Made by a program: the position numbers and the translations under genes
Shown here: positions 11,501 through 23,700 of the stretch, piece by piece
How the letters are laid out: each line of letters begins with the position of its first letter
Numbering within the stretch: the stretch's first letter is position 1
Notes under the pieces: generated by a model
Databases searched by the model: none
What the model was told of the DNA's origin: nothing
Seen by the model: only the letters and a program-made list of their open reading frames with translations
Assembly (NCBI GenBank): GCA_034620365.1
Contig: JAQGEQ010000272.1
Location: 186,001 to 250,000, forward strand
DNA length: 64,000 nt
From: Pegea sp. RAD2-039
Lineage: Eukaryota; Chordata; Thaliacea; Salpida; Salpidae
Direction of reading: 5' to 3'

Positions 11501-13407
11501 ATTCATAAATTTAAAATAGTTTCTATTGCTGAAAACATATTTTATACTTGTATTTAAGGTCTTTGAAGTTCTCAGAAGCAATCTTAGCAAAAAGTAGGAT
11601 GCTAACATTAGCATTTATTGTTCAAGCTGCATTTAAACATCAAACATACAAGTCAACATACACAAACATCAAAAACTAAAATTAAATAAAGTTTTTTGCT
11701 TCAGACTGTAAACAGTAAGCTAATTTTGCTATCATTAATCATACATTAACTTCTATTTGTTGATTCATTTAAAAGGGACTAGTTTGCTTTAGTCAATCCT
11801 TATTTATATTTTTAGAGCTCTGCACCTTATCAATACTTAAATACGCCAACTGCTAGCTTTTGTTTTTCAGATGAATTAAAATTGCCTGATTTTTGATAAG
11901 AGCAGAAAAACGTAATTAAACTGAATTGTGATAATAATAAGAACTACAGATAACATTTATCACTATACTATTTGTGTAACTTTTTGAATTTATTATTTTT
12001 ATTCATTATATCAAAGCCATTATTTAAAAATTTGCTTCAACATAAAGCAGTCAAAATCAAGTAGAAAAATTTAAGAAATAAATCGAAATTAAACATTCAG
12101 GGTGTTTTCATTATAGAAACAACTTGAGTTGAAATAGAAACTGAAATAAATCTAACATAGAGCAAACCATTTTGATGAAAGTCAAATTGAATCGATTTAT
12201 CATTTCAATAAGTTTTTTTTTACTTGGAAGCGGGTACATTCTTCGAAGAAAAAAAACAAAAATTTGGTGTTTTAATTTATTCTATTTGTTTACTTATGAA
12301 TAATATTGCGTTTTTACACAGATTTCATATTCTCTTTCTAAGTGCTTTTATCTGTCTACGTAAATAATAATTTAGTGAAGTGTAATGTTACTTTAAAATG
12401 TTATGTGTCATAAAGAGGCTAGAGTGAAATTGTTAGAAAGGTTTTTGCTACCACAAGGCTTTAAAAGAATTTTCAAGATTCAAATTTTGAAAGAAAATGT
12501 TTGATAACTGTTAGTTTGTTTTTTAGCAACATTCAGTTGCATACGTATTAATTTTGTAGCTGTATATACACTCATTACTTTTATTATTTATTCATTTCTT
12601 TTAAAAATCATTACTTATTTTACTTCAGCAGAAATATTTCAACACAAAAACTTTCAACAAGAAATTTTTTTAATGACGCCATGCGTTAAAATGAATCTTA
12701 TTAAAAAGAAAACTTTCTAGAATTCTTATAAAATTTCGAAGATGATTTTTAAGGTTTGCATACGTTTATATACGATACAAAGCTACTACATTTACATCGA
12801 AGCTTAAATAAAAATAGGAGTAATACATCATTAAATCATCAACTACTTATTTTACTACAAAATCTTGAAAGTATTTCTTTAATGTCGAAAGAAAATTATA
12901 GAGCTTACGTCATATTTGTGGCCAAGATTTTGGTGATCTGGCTTATACTAAAAGCTATAAAAATGTATAAAATGTAAATTTCTTGGATATTGTATCTTGA
13001 TCTGGAAGGCTTATCGACTAACAAAAAGGTTTTTAGCTTATTAGTCTGAGAAACTAATAAGAAGTTGCTATTTCAAAGTCTTTTGGACTAGCATAAAGAA
13101 AATTAATGATTTTAGATGGTAGAGGTAAACTTTGTTAGCAAAAGAAGTAGATAATGAGATGCTTATTTGTGTCTCAAAAATGTGAAGCTGCGTTGTGAAA
13201 TCACAACAATTGCAAGGCTTCTGCTTTCAAAACCTGATTCACTACCTGCTTACAAAATCTTAAGCAAGTCACTCTGAGCGTTTATTTGTTTTTATTGTTT
13301 TGTTGAAATATTTGTTATTTCATTTGAATGACAGAATAGGTTTGATAACAACGTAAAATGATATATGTTGAAATATTTTCTGATTAATTATGAATATGAG
13401 TTTATGT
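8572..13407. other. gene-free intergenic DNA with one small unassigned ORF
   Basis: This AT-rich stretch separates the 5' end of the ACE-like gene from the 3' end of the GPCR gene, both on the minus strand. I see no exon of a recognisable family on either strand. The region around 10640-10990 is less AT-rich and holds a 69-codon plus-strand ORF at 10687-10896 that I cannot assign. TTTATT runs near 13281 and 13291 could be minus-strand poly(A) signals for the GPCR. Confidence 0.55.
10687..10896 (+). other. unassigned 69-codon ORF, possible decayed fragment
   Basis: An uninterrupted frame in a locally less AT-rich patch. It contains readable, charged, non-repetitive sequence (for example SLRVKNVYVGRKDVL) unlike the low-complexity shadows elsewhere in this intergenic stretch. 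I recognise no family. No matching splice sites or neighbouring exons were found. It could be a remnant of a mobile element or pseudogene, or chance. Confidence 0.15.
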
Positions 13408-14984
13408 TTAAATAGATGTACTTTTCAAGTTGTTAGTTCGACTCTTATGAGACTTGTTAATTGAAGTATTTTCACTTTTAAGAGTGAAAATATGTTTGTT
13501 CAGCCATCTTTTAGAATAATATCGAAGTCTGCGAGAGCCTAAGTTGTAAAAAATCGGATTTAAAGTTTCCGATAGTCTGAGGCTCATATAGCTTGTCATC
13601 CCAAACCAGTAGTCAAGTCTTTTATAATATGGAGTGTTGGTTGTTGCCTCTGAGCTCCATTTTTCATAAACTGCATAAAAAAATTGTTCCTAAAATAGTA
13701 TTTAAAGTTAATCAGGTAGTTACCTGATATAGGCACATATCCAATCAAAAATGATAAAATAATTAATAGTAATTGTGCTACCATCATCTTTTGTTTACTT
13801 CTTTTAATACTTGTTTGAGTATTAGTTGGTTGACTATATATTTTGCATGATATTATCAAGCTTAGGAATGCCACAGTAACCAAAGGGAGATACAGGAAAA
13901 TTGGATGTGCAATAGATAGGTAGCTTTTATATTGCTCCAAGCTTAAAATTAAAATTTTGGTAAGTGGAAATATTGTCAGAAAATAGTTTGTAGCACTCAC
14001 TACTCAATTTTTAAAGTACAAGAAGGCCACCTTGCGTCAGGTAAGTGGCTAGTTCGGTCTCTTATACGTGAAGAAAACCAAACGCTTATAGGGACAAAAC
14101 CACATAATAGGCTGACTATCCAAATCACCAACAAAATTATCTGTTGACAAATATCTAAATGTTTTCTACTGGAAGCAGAATAACTAAACTGCTGAGCTTA
14201 TCGATAAAACACTACATGATCTGTAGCTTACGGAATGACGTTTACCTTTATTGTTTTTAATTTGATTTCCTTGTAAGTGATTGGGTAAAAAAGTGCGCAG
14301 TATCTTAAAATTGCAAAGCAGAGAATGTGAATAGCAGTTGCAATTGAAGTCATGTTATCAGCAGCCCAATAAAACTAAAATTGAAAAACCATTTATTACT
14401 CATAACACCTTGCATGTGTATTCTGATTAGTAATTGCTGAATTTAAATTACTAATTGTGAATTTACTTACTGTGCAAAGTATGCTTGGAACTGGTGAAAA
14501 GTCATCAAAGCCCCAAGTTCTTCTATATAAGAAGATCCAACTGATAAGAGAAGATAAAAGATCAGAGCAACACAGTGAAAAGATCATCACAACAAATTTT
14601 TCTTTCCTGCCAATAAATTTATCGATAAGATAAGAGATTTATTCAAATACTATTTATAGATATATTTAAGCTGCTTTATAGTAAAAAATTTTTCAAGGTT
14701 TTCTTAAGTTAGTTAGATTGAGGTGAACAACTACCTTAACGGTGATGCTTGAATTACAGCCATCGTAAAAGAGTTTAAGATAATTCCCAACAACATCAAA
14801 GTAATTAATATTACTGCTGAAATAGCAGTTCCAGTATCTCCAAACGGTTTGGTGTAGTTTTCTTGTAAGCTTAGAGTATCAATAGTAAAATGTTTAATCA
14901 ATATTTGAAATGTTTATGTTAAGATATTTCTATGATGATTGAATTGTTTTTCTTTCGCTTACCTTTCCTCAAATAATGAGACAT
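13408..14984 (-). CDS. class A (rhodopsin-type) GPCR, probably peptide-type orphan
   Basis: Seven exons in transcript order: 14984-14963, 14861-14735, 14606-14471, 14374-14246, 14140-14004, 13941-13724 and 13670-13408, giving 343 aa. Seven hydrophobic helices are visible. TM1 carries GIILNSF (Asn 1.50). TM2 has SLCCSDLL (Asp 2.50). A Cys before TM3 (SILCT) and one in extracellular loop 2 (WPSCTLK) can form the usual disulfide. TM3 ends in LRYCALFYP in place of DRY. TM6 has FLIGYVP where CWxP is usual, and TM7 ends NPIFY. The tail after TM7 is basic and Ser/Thr-rich. The N-terminus is only about 16 residues long and includes a glycosylation site, NYT. The overall pattern suits the peptide-receptor side of class A, possibly a lineage-specific orphan group, but the ligand cannot be read from sequence. 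Exon 1 codes only seven residues and is the least certain part. Confidence 0.9.
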
Positions 14985-17737
14985 TTGTGGCTTTGTTTTT
15001 AGGGAGAAAAAAAATGATCAAAATAAGAAATCGTTTCATGATACCAACTTAAATTTGACATTAGCTTTAAATAAGCAAAGTTTATTAGCAAGTTCACAAG
15101 CAAACTGTACCATCAAGTGTTTAATTCATTAATTATATTCTATCCTAGATTAGATTTTATTAGAATATTGAGCTATCGCTTTGATCATAAAATAAACGAC
15201 TTGCTGAAAACTTATCAATGAGCTATTTGCTCATAGTTGACTCAATCCTAAGGTCTGACATCTTTAAAAATGGTGAAAAATATGATTGTCAGGCTTTTGA
15301 ATGAATTTTAGCAATGACAACATTGACGTTATATTGAACTTGTCTAAAGATGACTTAATCATCAACTTCGTTACGTTATGTTAATTTATTCAAACAGGTT
15401 TTTGCCTCGCACGAAATAGCTTTAATTAACTTTTTATTTTTTTCTTATTATATAAGGTGTTATACTGAAAATGTATTAAACTAAAGTAAAAGGAAGCATC
15501 CGTATTTTTTTAACGTTAAAAATCAAATATTTTATGAAAAGTTTGAAAGTCTCGAATAGACCGATAAGAAGCCTTCTAAAAAAGTTCTTTTAATCATATT
15601 CGATAATAGATATTTACAGCTTAATTAAGCTTTCGATATGAAGATTCAAAAATAATATGTATGCGCTATTCTTTTCAAATATTAGGTACTTAAATTAATC
15701 ACATATAACTAATCTCTAAACTGTTAAATCATTTTCTGCTTTGATAATTGGACATTCGTGCCTCTAAAATAAGTTGAATTAGATTTTAATAACCTTTACT
15801 TCAGGTTTTATACAAGAATTATGTAACATTGTCTGACCGGATACAACAAATTGATGGTATCTTACGTCATTGTTTAATCGTGATTTGGTGAATGTTTACA
15901 TATTCATCTCTTCATTTTCAACTATCTAAGCTGTCTTTGCGGGTTATTCAGAACACAGATTAAACTATCGTGATTCTATAAAACACCGGTTTTATTTCCA
16001 GGTATAAAGCATTGATTTAAAAAAAAGTAATTGAAAGTAAACTATTTAAAAAAATGTAGTCTGTAAAAATGCGAATGAATTAATCGAATAAAAACAGTAA
16101 TGAAGAACTTCCCCAGGTATTTTATTTTGCAAAAAACTTGTACGTACTTCTGTAGTAAATGGTTACTACTACAAGAAAGTTTTGACCCCCAAAGCCTATA
16201 GCCTTATTAGCTTTAAGCTGAATGATAATAGTTAAACGTCATAACAGAAAATAGAGTTTGTAAATACTCTATCTAAGGTTTGAATCTAAAACTTTCAACG
16301 ACGAGACTACTATCTAAACTACAGACAAGACGATAAGCTTACTAAACAACGCAACTTTAGTTGAATTACCATAAAAAGCCATTAGTAATGATTATCCAAA
16401 TTTTAATGAAAGTGTTACTTATTATTTTTAAATATAAGAAATTGATAGGGGTTGAAATCTTTGTACAAAGTTATTAATTAAGAATGACCATATAAAATGA
16501 AATTGATAAAAGATATTTTATATATATGATGTTACATGGAAATACTTAGTAAGTGACAATAGTTCTGTAACTTTCATGAAGATTAATTTATGAGATATCA
16601 GCAACGATTAAACTCAAAATCTTGTTTTTTGTAAACATATTGCTAAAAACATATACATTGTTGTATTATCATACATTTATTGCAATAGATAAATAGAAAT
16701 TATCAACTTATAACAGATAATTTTTTTTCAACATAAGCTGTCATAATTTACTCGTAAGCAAAGCTTATTACCAATTTTTTAATACATCGATTAATTTTTT
16801 GATATTTCTTTATATATTCGATAGTTGCGTATTATACCAATAAACAGTTAGCTTTATAGTGACGTGTCATTATTTTGCTAGCCTTTAGAATAATAAAAAA
16901 CACTTTAAGAATCATACAATGTTTTGGTTATAAAAATTAATTGTGTTGTAAGCAACTTTTATAGAAACTAACCAAATATAATTATTTAAGAAATTACAAA
17001 TACTAATAAACATCTGAAGTTTAAAACGTGAAAAGTAAAAAAAATAGTTTCACGAAAGGGGAAAATTATTTTTAAAACAAAGATGACGAAGACCAAAATA
17101 AAATTTCAATCTTAAATCTTGTTTTTGTATAATCGCTATAAATGTAAACATATTTTTATGCTAATATTTAACTTATTTGTTTAATTTAACATATTTATTT
17201 ATGTATATATCAAACTTTCAACAAGTGCGATAAAGTTGTAGAAATGAAATATATTTCAGCTAAAATAATGTTTAATTTTAATTAGTTTTCTCTACAAGTT
17301 TACTTTTTATCATTATATATTTGATATTTACAATAATCTAGTGAAACAAATAAAATTGTTAACATATTATGAAATGTTTTGGTATGATACCAAAGCTTTA
17401 AAATTTGAATTTAAAATTTATTTTTAGTTTTGTATAAAAATTCATATATCAAATATGTATAAAGAAGTATTATAGACGACTAATTTTGGCTATTTAATTT
17501 TTTCCTTTCATTTATATTACTTCTTTGTATTTTTCTTCAAATAAAAGGTCCTAAATACTTTATTGCTAGAATAATAAATGATTTTTTTCAGTACTTAAAA
17601 CTACTAAATATGCTTAAAGCTATATGAATTATGATTAAGAATATTTTATTGTTACAGGAAAAAATTATAGATTGAAATTGATCTTAAGTTAGTTATTTAA
17701 AAGAAGCTAAAAACAAATGAAGTGAAAACTATTAATC
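14985..17737. other. divergent intergenic region between GPCR and TANGO1
   Basis: About 2.75 kb between two genes transcribed away from each other, so it should contain both promoters. It is AT-rich. I see no coding exon and no promoter motif I would defend. A tRNA-like patch lies on the minus strand at about 16266-16335. Confidence 0.5.
16266..16335 (-). other. degenerate tRNA-like sequence
   Basis: Read on the minus strand this has an A-box-like run (TAGTTTAGATAGTAG) followed about 30 bases later by a B-box-like run (GATTCAAACC). The spacing is tRNA-like, but the stems do not close well and no convincing anticodon loop forms. It is either a decayed tRNA-derived repeat or chance. Confidence 0.22.
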
Positions 17738-20700
17738 ATGGCTTATCATTATCAATTTATTAAAATATTTGTGTTTCTTTTTGTGTTATTATTCATAACT
17801 ACAAATGTTGAATCATATGCAAAAGTATCAACTGATATGGAATGTGCTAATAGTGAATGTACTGGTAAGTCTATAATTATAATTTTGTACTTTTGAATTT
17901 TAGTTTTTTTAATTCAATTTAAAGTTATCAAAAAGTTGTATAACATATCTTAGCCATTGGTTATATTAATGATCCTTTAAACATTTTAAGTAAATCTAAA
18001 TTATATTGAAGTTTATTCTTGTAATTAAGTTTTAATCCCTGAATAAGATATATAATTTTATGATAGCAGGTGATACTTAACCTAGTGAAATTTTCATACT
18101 GAAAAAAACAAACCTTTGTCACTAGAAATGCAAAAAAAGGCCTGTCTTTAGTATATTTCACTTTTTTAGTGTAAAGTACAGATGTCATTTTACTTAATTT
18201 CCTGCTTGAATGTTATGAAACACATTACTACTTTATTTACTTTGTCTAAGAAATTTTTTGTTGACTCATTCTAGAAATCATGTAAATTCTTTTATGATGT
18301 AAGAGTTCATCATCAAGTTTATTTTCGAAATTTTCCAAGTGAAATAATTACTCACATTTTGATAGTTGGCGCTCTTATATCAGTTTTATAATGGAATATA
18401 AAAAGGTTTCTTAACTAGCCAATGATTTGGTCAAATTTGAATCATTATCCTAAAAAGTATTCGATAAATTTTAAAAAACTTTAAAACCTTGTCAGTCTCT
18501 TCTTCTTCATATTTTTCTGGAGTTGTTCTTCAGACTTGGTATTCATGATTTTGAAAAAATGTAAGAGAATACCACACTATCTTATATATTAAATACCACA
18601 GAATTGAAATACCCGGTGGGCCCTAGGTATCAGTTTATCTCTAATTTTCTTTTGATGTTGTTATGTAGCTAAAATTGGAAAGATATATAATTTCAATATT
18701 ATTTTAGGAATATGTAACTAGCAAGTAGGTAACATCAAAATGAAGTTGTTGAACTAATTATACTTTTATGTAAAAGAAGTATCTCAAAGTTGATTGTTAA
18801 ATATCATCATTTTTTATAGAAACAATTTCTCAAGGAACAGCTAAAATAGGCTACAGACCTAAAGATAAAGTGTTTTTGAATATGAAAAAAGGAGATACAG
18901 TTTTAGTAAAAGCTAAAAATGCTGGCGTGACAACTAATCTGTGGGGTGGTCAGGTATTTGTTTTATATTTTTATGAATCTAAACAACATATTTTACATCT
19001 GAATTGAATTTATAAGTACAATAATTTAAAAAAATTGTTTTTGTTGATTTATTGTTACTATTTACTGTACCTTTAACCAGCTCTTAATATAATTTATTTG
19101 TTGTATATTTCATTTATATAATTAATCAAAAAGATTATCAGTAATAATTCTCCATAATTTTACTTGAGGTTTCTTACTATTTTTTACACCAACTAGACGA
19201 ACCACAATTTACACAGAATGCAATTTATATAAATAATGTTTCTGGTGAAAAACTTTTATAGCAAGTTGTTACTTAAGGGGATTTTTTATGGTAGATCATA
19301 GGCAGCAATCATTTTGGATTTTTTCCAAGTACTTTTATCAAAGAAAACCTGGTGATTCACAAATACCCATCTGTAATTGTTAAGACCAAGGTATCTTTTA
19401 GAAGATTTTACAGCTGGCTATTAGAATTGCGGTTTTGTTATAGATTCTAAGTTTTGTATCTGTGCTTTTATCAATTATGGTGTAGTTTTATCTGCATGTA
19501 GTGGTGTATTTCTTGCATTAGTTTTAAACCATAAATGTTTTTCGTTACCAGAATCTGTTTAAGTTTCTAATTATAATATTCAATTTTAATTTTAATTTCT
19601 TTAAAGTAACTAATTCAAAAAAATAGTCATCATAAGTTCTGTTAGTTAAAATTTCTATAAACTGTTTCAAGTTATTTTGACCTTATCTAAATGGTTAATT
19701 AGAATTGACTATCAGTTCTCTTCTAATAGATACTCGGCGGCTTGCAAAAAGTGTATTAAGTCAACAAGTTGTTTGATAGTTATGATTTTAACACCAGCTT
19801 TAGTATTCCACCTGTTAATATTGTTTATAAGGTTGTGGTTTCTTATTTCAACTGTTATTTTTGTGATAATTTTGTTCAAAGAACTGTTTTTAATAGTTTA
19901 TAAATGATACACCATAAATTAAGTGCCTTTTGATGACGAATCTTTTTCTTTTCACAACGTTTGAAGTTTGTAGAATTTAAACTAGTTGTGATAGAGTCTC
20001 GTTGTATTTCCTATCATCAAAACGCTATAATATATTGGCTGAGTTTGAACTACAGTAAATGCATTTTATTAATAACTTTAATTGTTTTATTTAAATTTCA
20101 CGGAAATTACACTAGCGCATATATGAGAGAAAAAACGTTTTCAGCCGCATAGACTACTGAGGGATTTTGTAGTTGTATGTCCATCTATACCATTGCTACG
20201 AAATAAGGAAGTAAACATTTAGAAGTACATTTGATGTGATAGGTCCAAACCTATTTAAATACTTAACAATCAATGATAAAGATTATTTGTAATTATTCCA
20301 ACATGTTACATTTCATTAGAAACTTTATTAAAAGTACTTTTTAGTGATATATTTGTTTGTACTGAGATGTAATTGGATTGGAATATACAAATATCGAAGC
20401 AAGTGTACTTGTACCTCTTCACAATGTGCTTTGAACATCAACATCTTTGGATACGAGCAACATTTATCAATTTAAATATTTGATATACTCATAAAATTGA
20501 TATATAATTATTACAGTATTGATTATTACATCAATATAAAGTATTTAATAATATTATCAATTTTATCCAACTATTACATTCTACAATTATTTTGCTTTAT
20601 GTTTCACAAATTTGAAGTAATTTTTTAGGTGTTTTGGTGTGCATTAGTTGTTGAGGTGGTTAAAAAATCATTTTTTAGCAATTTTTATTTTTGTTTTAGA

Positions 20701-23700
20701 AATTTATTGACAAAAATAAAGAAGAAGAACAGAGGACTATAATAAGTGGTGGACAAGTGAGTAGACTCTTTGATTCATCTCAAAACTGTCTAAACTTTTC
20801 AGATATTAATCGAATAATTGTAAATCTGTATAGACGAAATTTATTCAAATTTTCAAAATTCTAAAATCATTGTGTTAATCTGCAGAAGCTGATACTTGAA
20901 AAGCCTAAAAATAAAATACCCGGATCAAAAGATGGCCAACAAAATCAACCAGTAGCTTCTGATGACAAACAGATGTTTGATTCTACCAAAGATGCGGTGG
21001 TGGACAACTTTAAGGTAGAAACGAAAGCTGATGAAGTCGAAGCAGCTGTAGCTACAGTAGATGATCTGAACATCGACAACAAAGATGCAACGAAGTCTAG
21101 TAATATTGAAAGCTCAGAAGATCTGATAAAGAAGCTCATGAAATCTTCCGATGGAGATAATGAAAAAGTGAAAATGTTTCTCGGATTAGTTTCACCGAAT
21201 TCTATTGAAGGGAGTCGTGCTAATGATAAAACGGAAGATAATTATGAGATCAAACAAACCTTACAAGCAGCTCTTCAAGGAAGATCTAAAGATGAACAAT
21301 TAAAAAGTGACCCTTCTGTAGTCACAGTAAATGATGAGTTGAAGGTAAGGCAAGGAGAAGAGCTGTCTAAGGAGACAGAAAAAGATCTATCTGAAACAAC
21401 TTCGGGTGAAAAAGAAGTAGTTTTACAAGTGGATCTACCCAAAGATCTAGAAACTCCGGAAGAGCCATCTAAACAACCAGAAGAACCATCTAATGAACCA
21501 GAAGAACCTTCTGGTAAAAAAGAAGAACCATCTAATGAACCAAAAGAACCATCTAATGAACCAGAAGAACCATCTAATGAACCAGAAGAACCTTCTGGTA
21601 AACAAGAAGAATCATCTAATGAACCAAAAGAACCATCTAATGAACCAGAAGAACCATCTAATGAACCAGAAGAACCATCTAATGAACCAGAAGAACCATC
21701 TAGTGAACCAGAAGAACCATCTAATGAACCAGAAGAGCCATCTATTGAACCAGAAGAACCATCTAATGAACCAGAAGAACCAGTTAATGAACTAGAAGAA
21801 CCAACTAATGAACTAAAAGAACCATCTAATGAACCAGAAGAACCATCTAATAAACCAGAAGAACCATCTAATAAACCAGAAGAACCATCTAATAAACCAG
21901 AAGAACCATCTAATGAACCAGAAGAACCATCTAATGAACCAGAAGAACCATCTAATGAAGCAGAAGAACCAGTTAATGAACCAGAAGAGCCATCTAATGA
22001 GCCAGAAGAACTATCTAATGAACCAGAAGAACCATCTAATAAACCAGAAGAACCATTTAATGAACCAGAAGAACCATCTAATGAACCAGAAGAACCATCT
22101 AATGAACCAGAAGAACCATCTAATGAACCAGAAGAACCTTCTGGTAAACAAGAAGAATCATCTAATAAACCAGAAGAACCAGTTAATGAACCAGAAGAAC
22201 CATCTAGTGAACCCCAAGAACCATCTAATGAACCAGAAGAACCATCTAATAAACGAGAAGAACCATCTAATGAACTAAAAGAACCATCTAATGAACTAAA
22301 AGAACCATCTAATGAACCAGAAGAACCATCTAATAAACAAGAAGAACCATCTAGTGAACCCCAAGAACCATCTAATCAAGTAAAAGAACCATCTAGTAAA
22401 CCAAAAGAACCAACTAATGAATCAGAAGAACCAACTAATGAACCAGAAGAACCATCTAATGAACCAAAAGAACCAACTAATGAATCAGAAGAACCAGTTA
22501 ATGAACCAGAAGAACCATCTAATGAACCAGAAACACCATCTAGTAAACCAGATGAACCAACTATTAAACCAGAAGAACTTCTCCAACAATCAGAAAAAAA
22601 TTCTGATAAAGCAGGAGAGTCATCTGATAAAGATTCCGCTCAAAGAGCTCTTAGTAGCCAAATATCAGAGCAAGCTAACTCTCTTCAACCACAAAACCTT
22701 CCTTCTAGTGTCGGTGACAACTCAGAGACGATGCCAAGCAGCGATTTAACAGAAGGTATTTCTCGAGATAATTTTGGTTTGCATGGTGGTGTTGTGCATG
22801 GTTTTAAAGGTGCTACCAGTCGATGGACTGATGATTGTTTGTTGAATTTTATGTTGAATCGTAATCATGTTTGTAAAATTCAATTTGTTGATGTTCAAAA
22901 GTTTGTCAATCATAAAATTTCGAAATCATCTGCTAATCGAGATTCAAATATACCTGTTAATGATCAAGTTGTTAATTTATTTGATAATTATAAAAGTTTA
23001 AAAAATATTTCAGCAAATGAAAAATGTTTTGTCAATGAAATTTTTCATTTAAAAACATCATTAGCTTCTCCAAAGGAATTTTTTATAGAAAAAACTAAAG
23101 TTATCTCAAAAATTCTTTCTAAAAGCTCTGAATTAAATGGCAATCAACAAACTTCAATATTGAAATATATTTTCAAAACACAAGTCCCTGTTCATCAACC
23201 AACAACTCATATTCAAGTGGACGATACAAAAAGCAAAGTTGACATTGATTCAAAAAATTATTTTACGAAAAACTCAAAAAAAAGTTCAAAATATGAAGGC
23301 ATTGAAGATCAGATTAGCGCAAATATTATTGTTAAAACTGCAATTAAGCATCCACTAGCTAATTATTTCCAATCACAAGTTTCATATAAAGATGGTTTTA
23401 ATAAACAAATATCACATGTGTTGAGAAAAACTTCTTATCATCAAACTGAAGCTAGTAACATCATGCAACAAGGTGAACTTTCAAATGTTCATTTCTTGTC
23501 ATATTTTGTTAACAAGAACAACTTTTCACCTAATCCTGATTTTGCTAACTACAAAAAGGTATCACAAAATGATGAAGACGATGATATGGATGTAAAAGAT
23601 ATACAATTTGTGAAGTCTGAAGATCTTGAAGTTAAACAGACTGAAGATGAAGATCATGAAATTAAAGAAACTGAAGATAAAGATCTTGAAAGTAAAGAAA

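Noticed and set aside
12756-12977. A 73-codon ORF in the intergenic region before the GPCR
   Set aside because: Low-complexity translation, no splice partners and no recognisable motif.
19677-20152. Two small hydrophobic ORFs inside a TANGO1 intron
   Set aside because: Composition matches AT-rich noncoding sequence read in one frame; there are no splice links or family features.
21493-22749. Several 100-150-codon plus-strand ORFs rich in NQKNHLM
   Set aside because: They are out-of-frame readings of the 21-bp heptad array; the TANGO1 frame runs through all of them and joins the SH3-like and coiled-coil exons.
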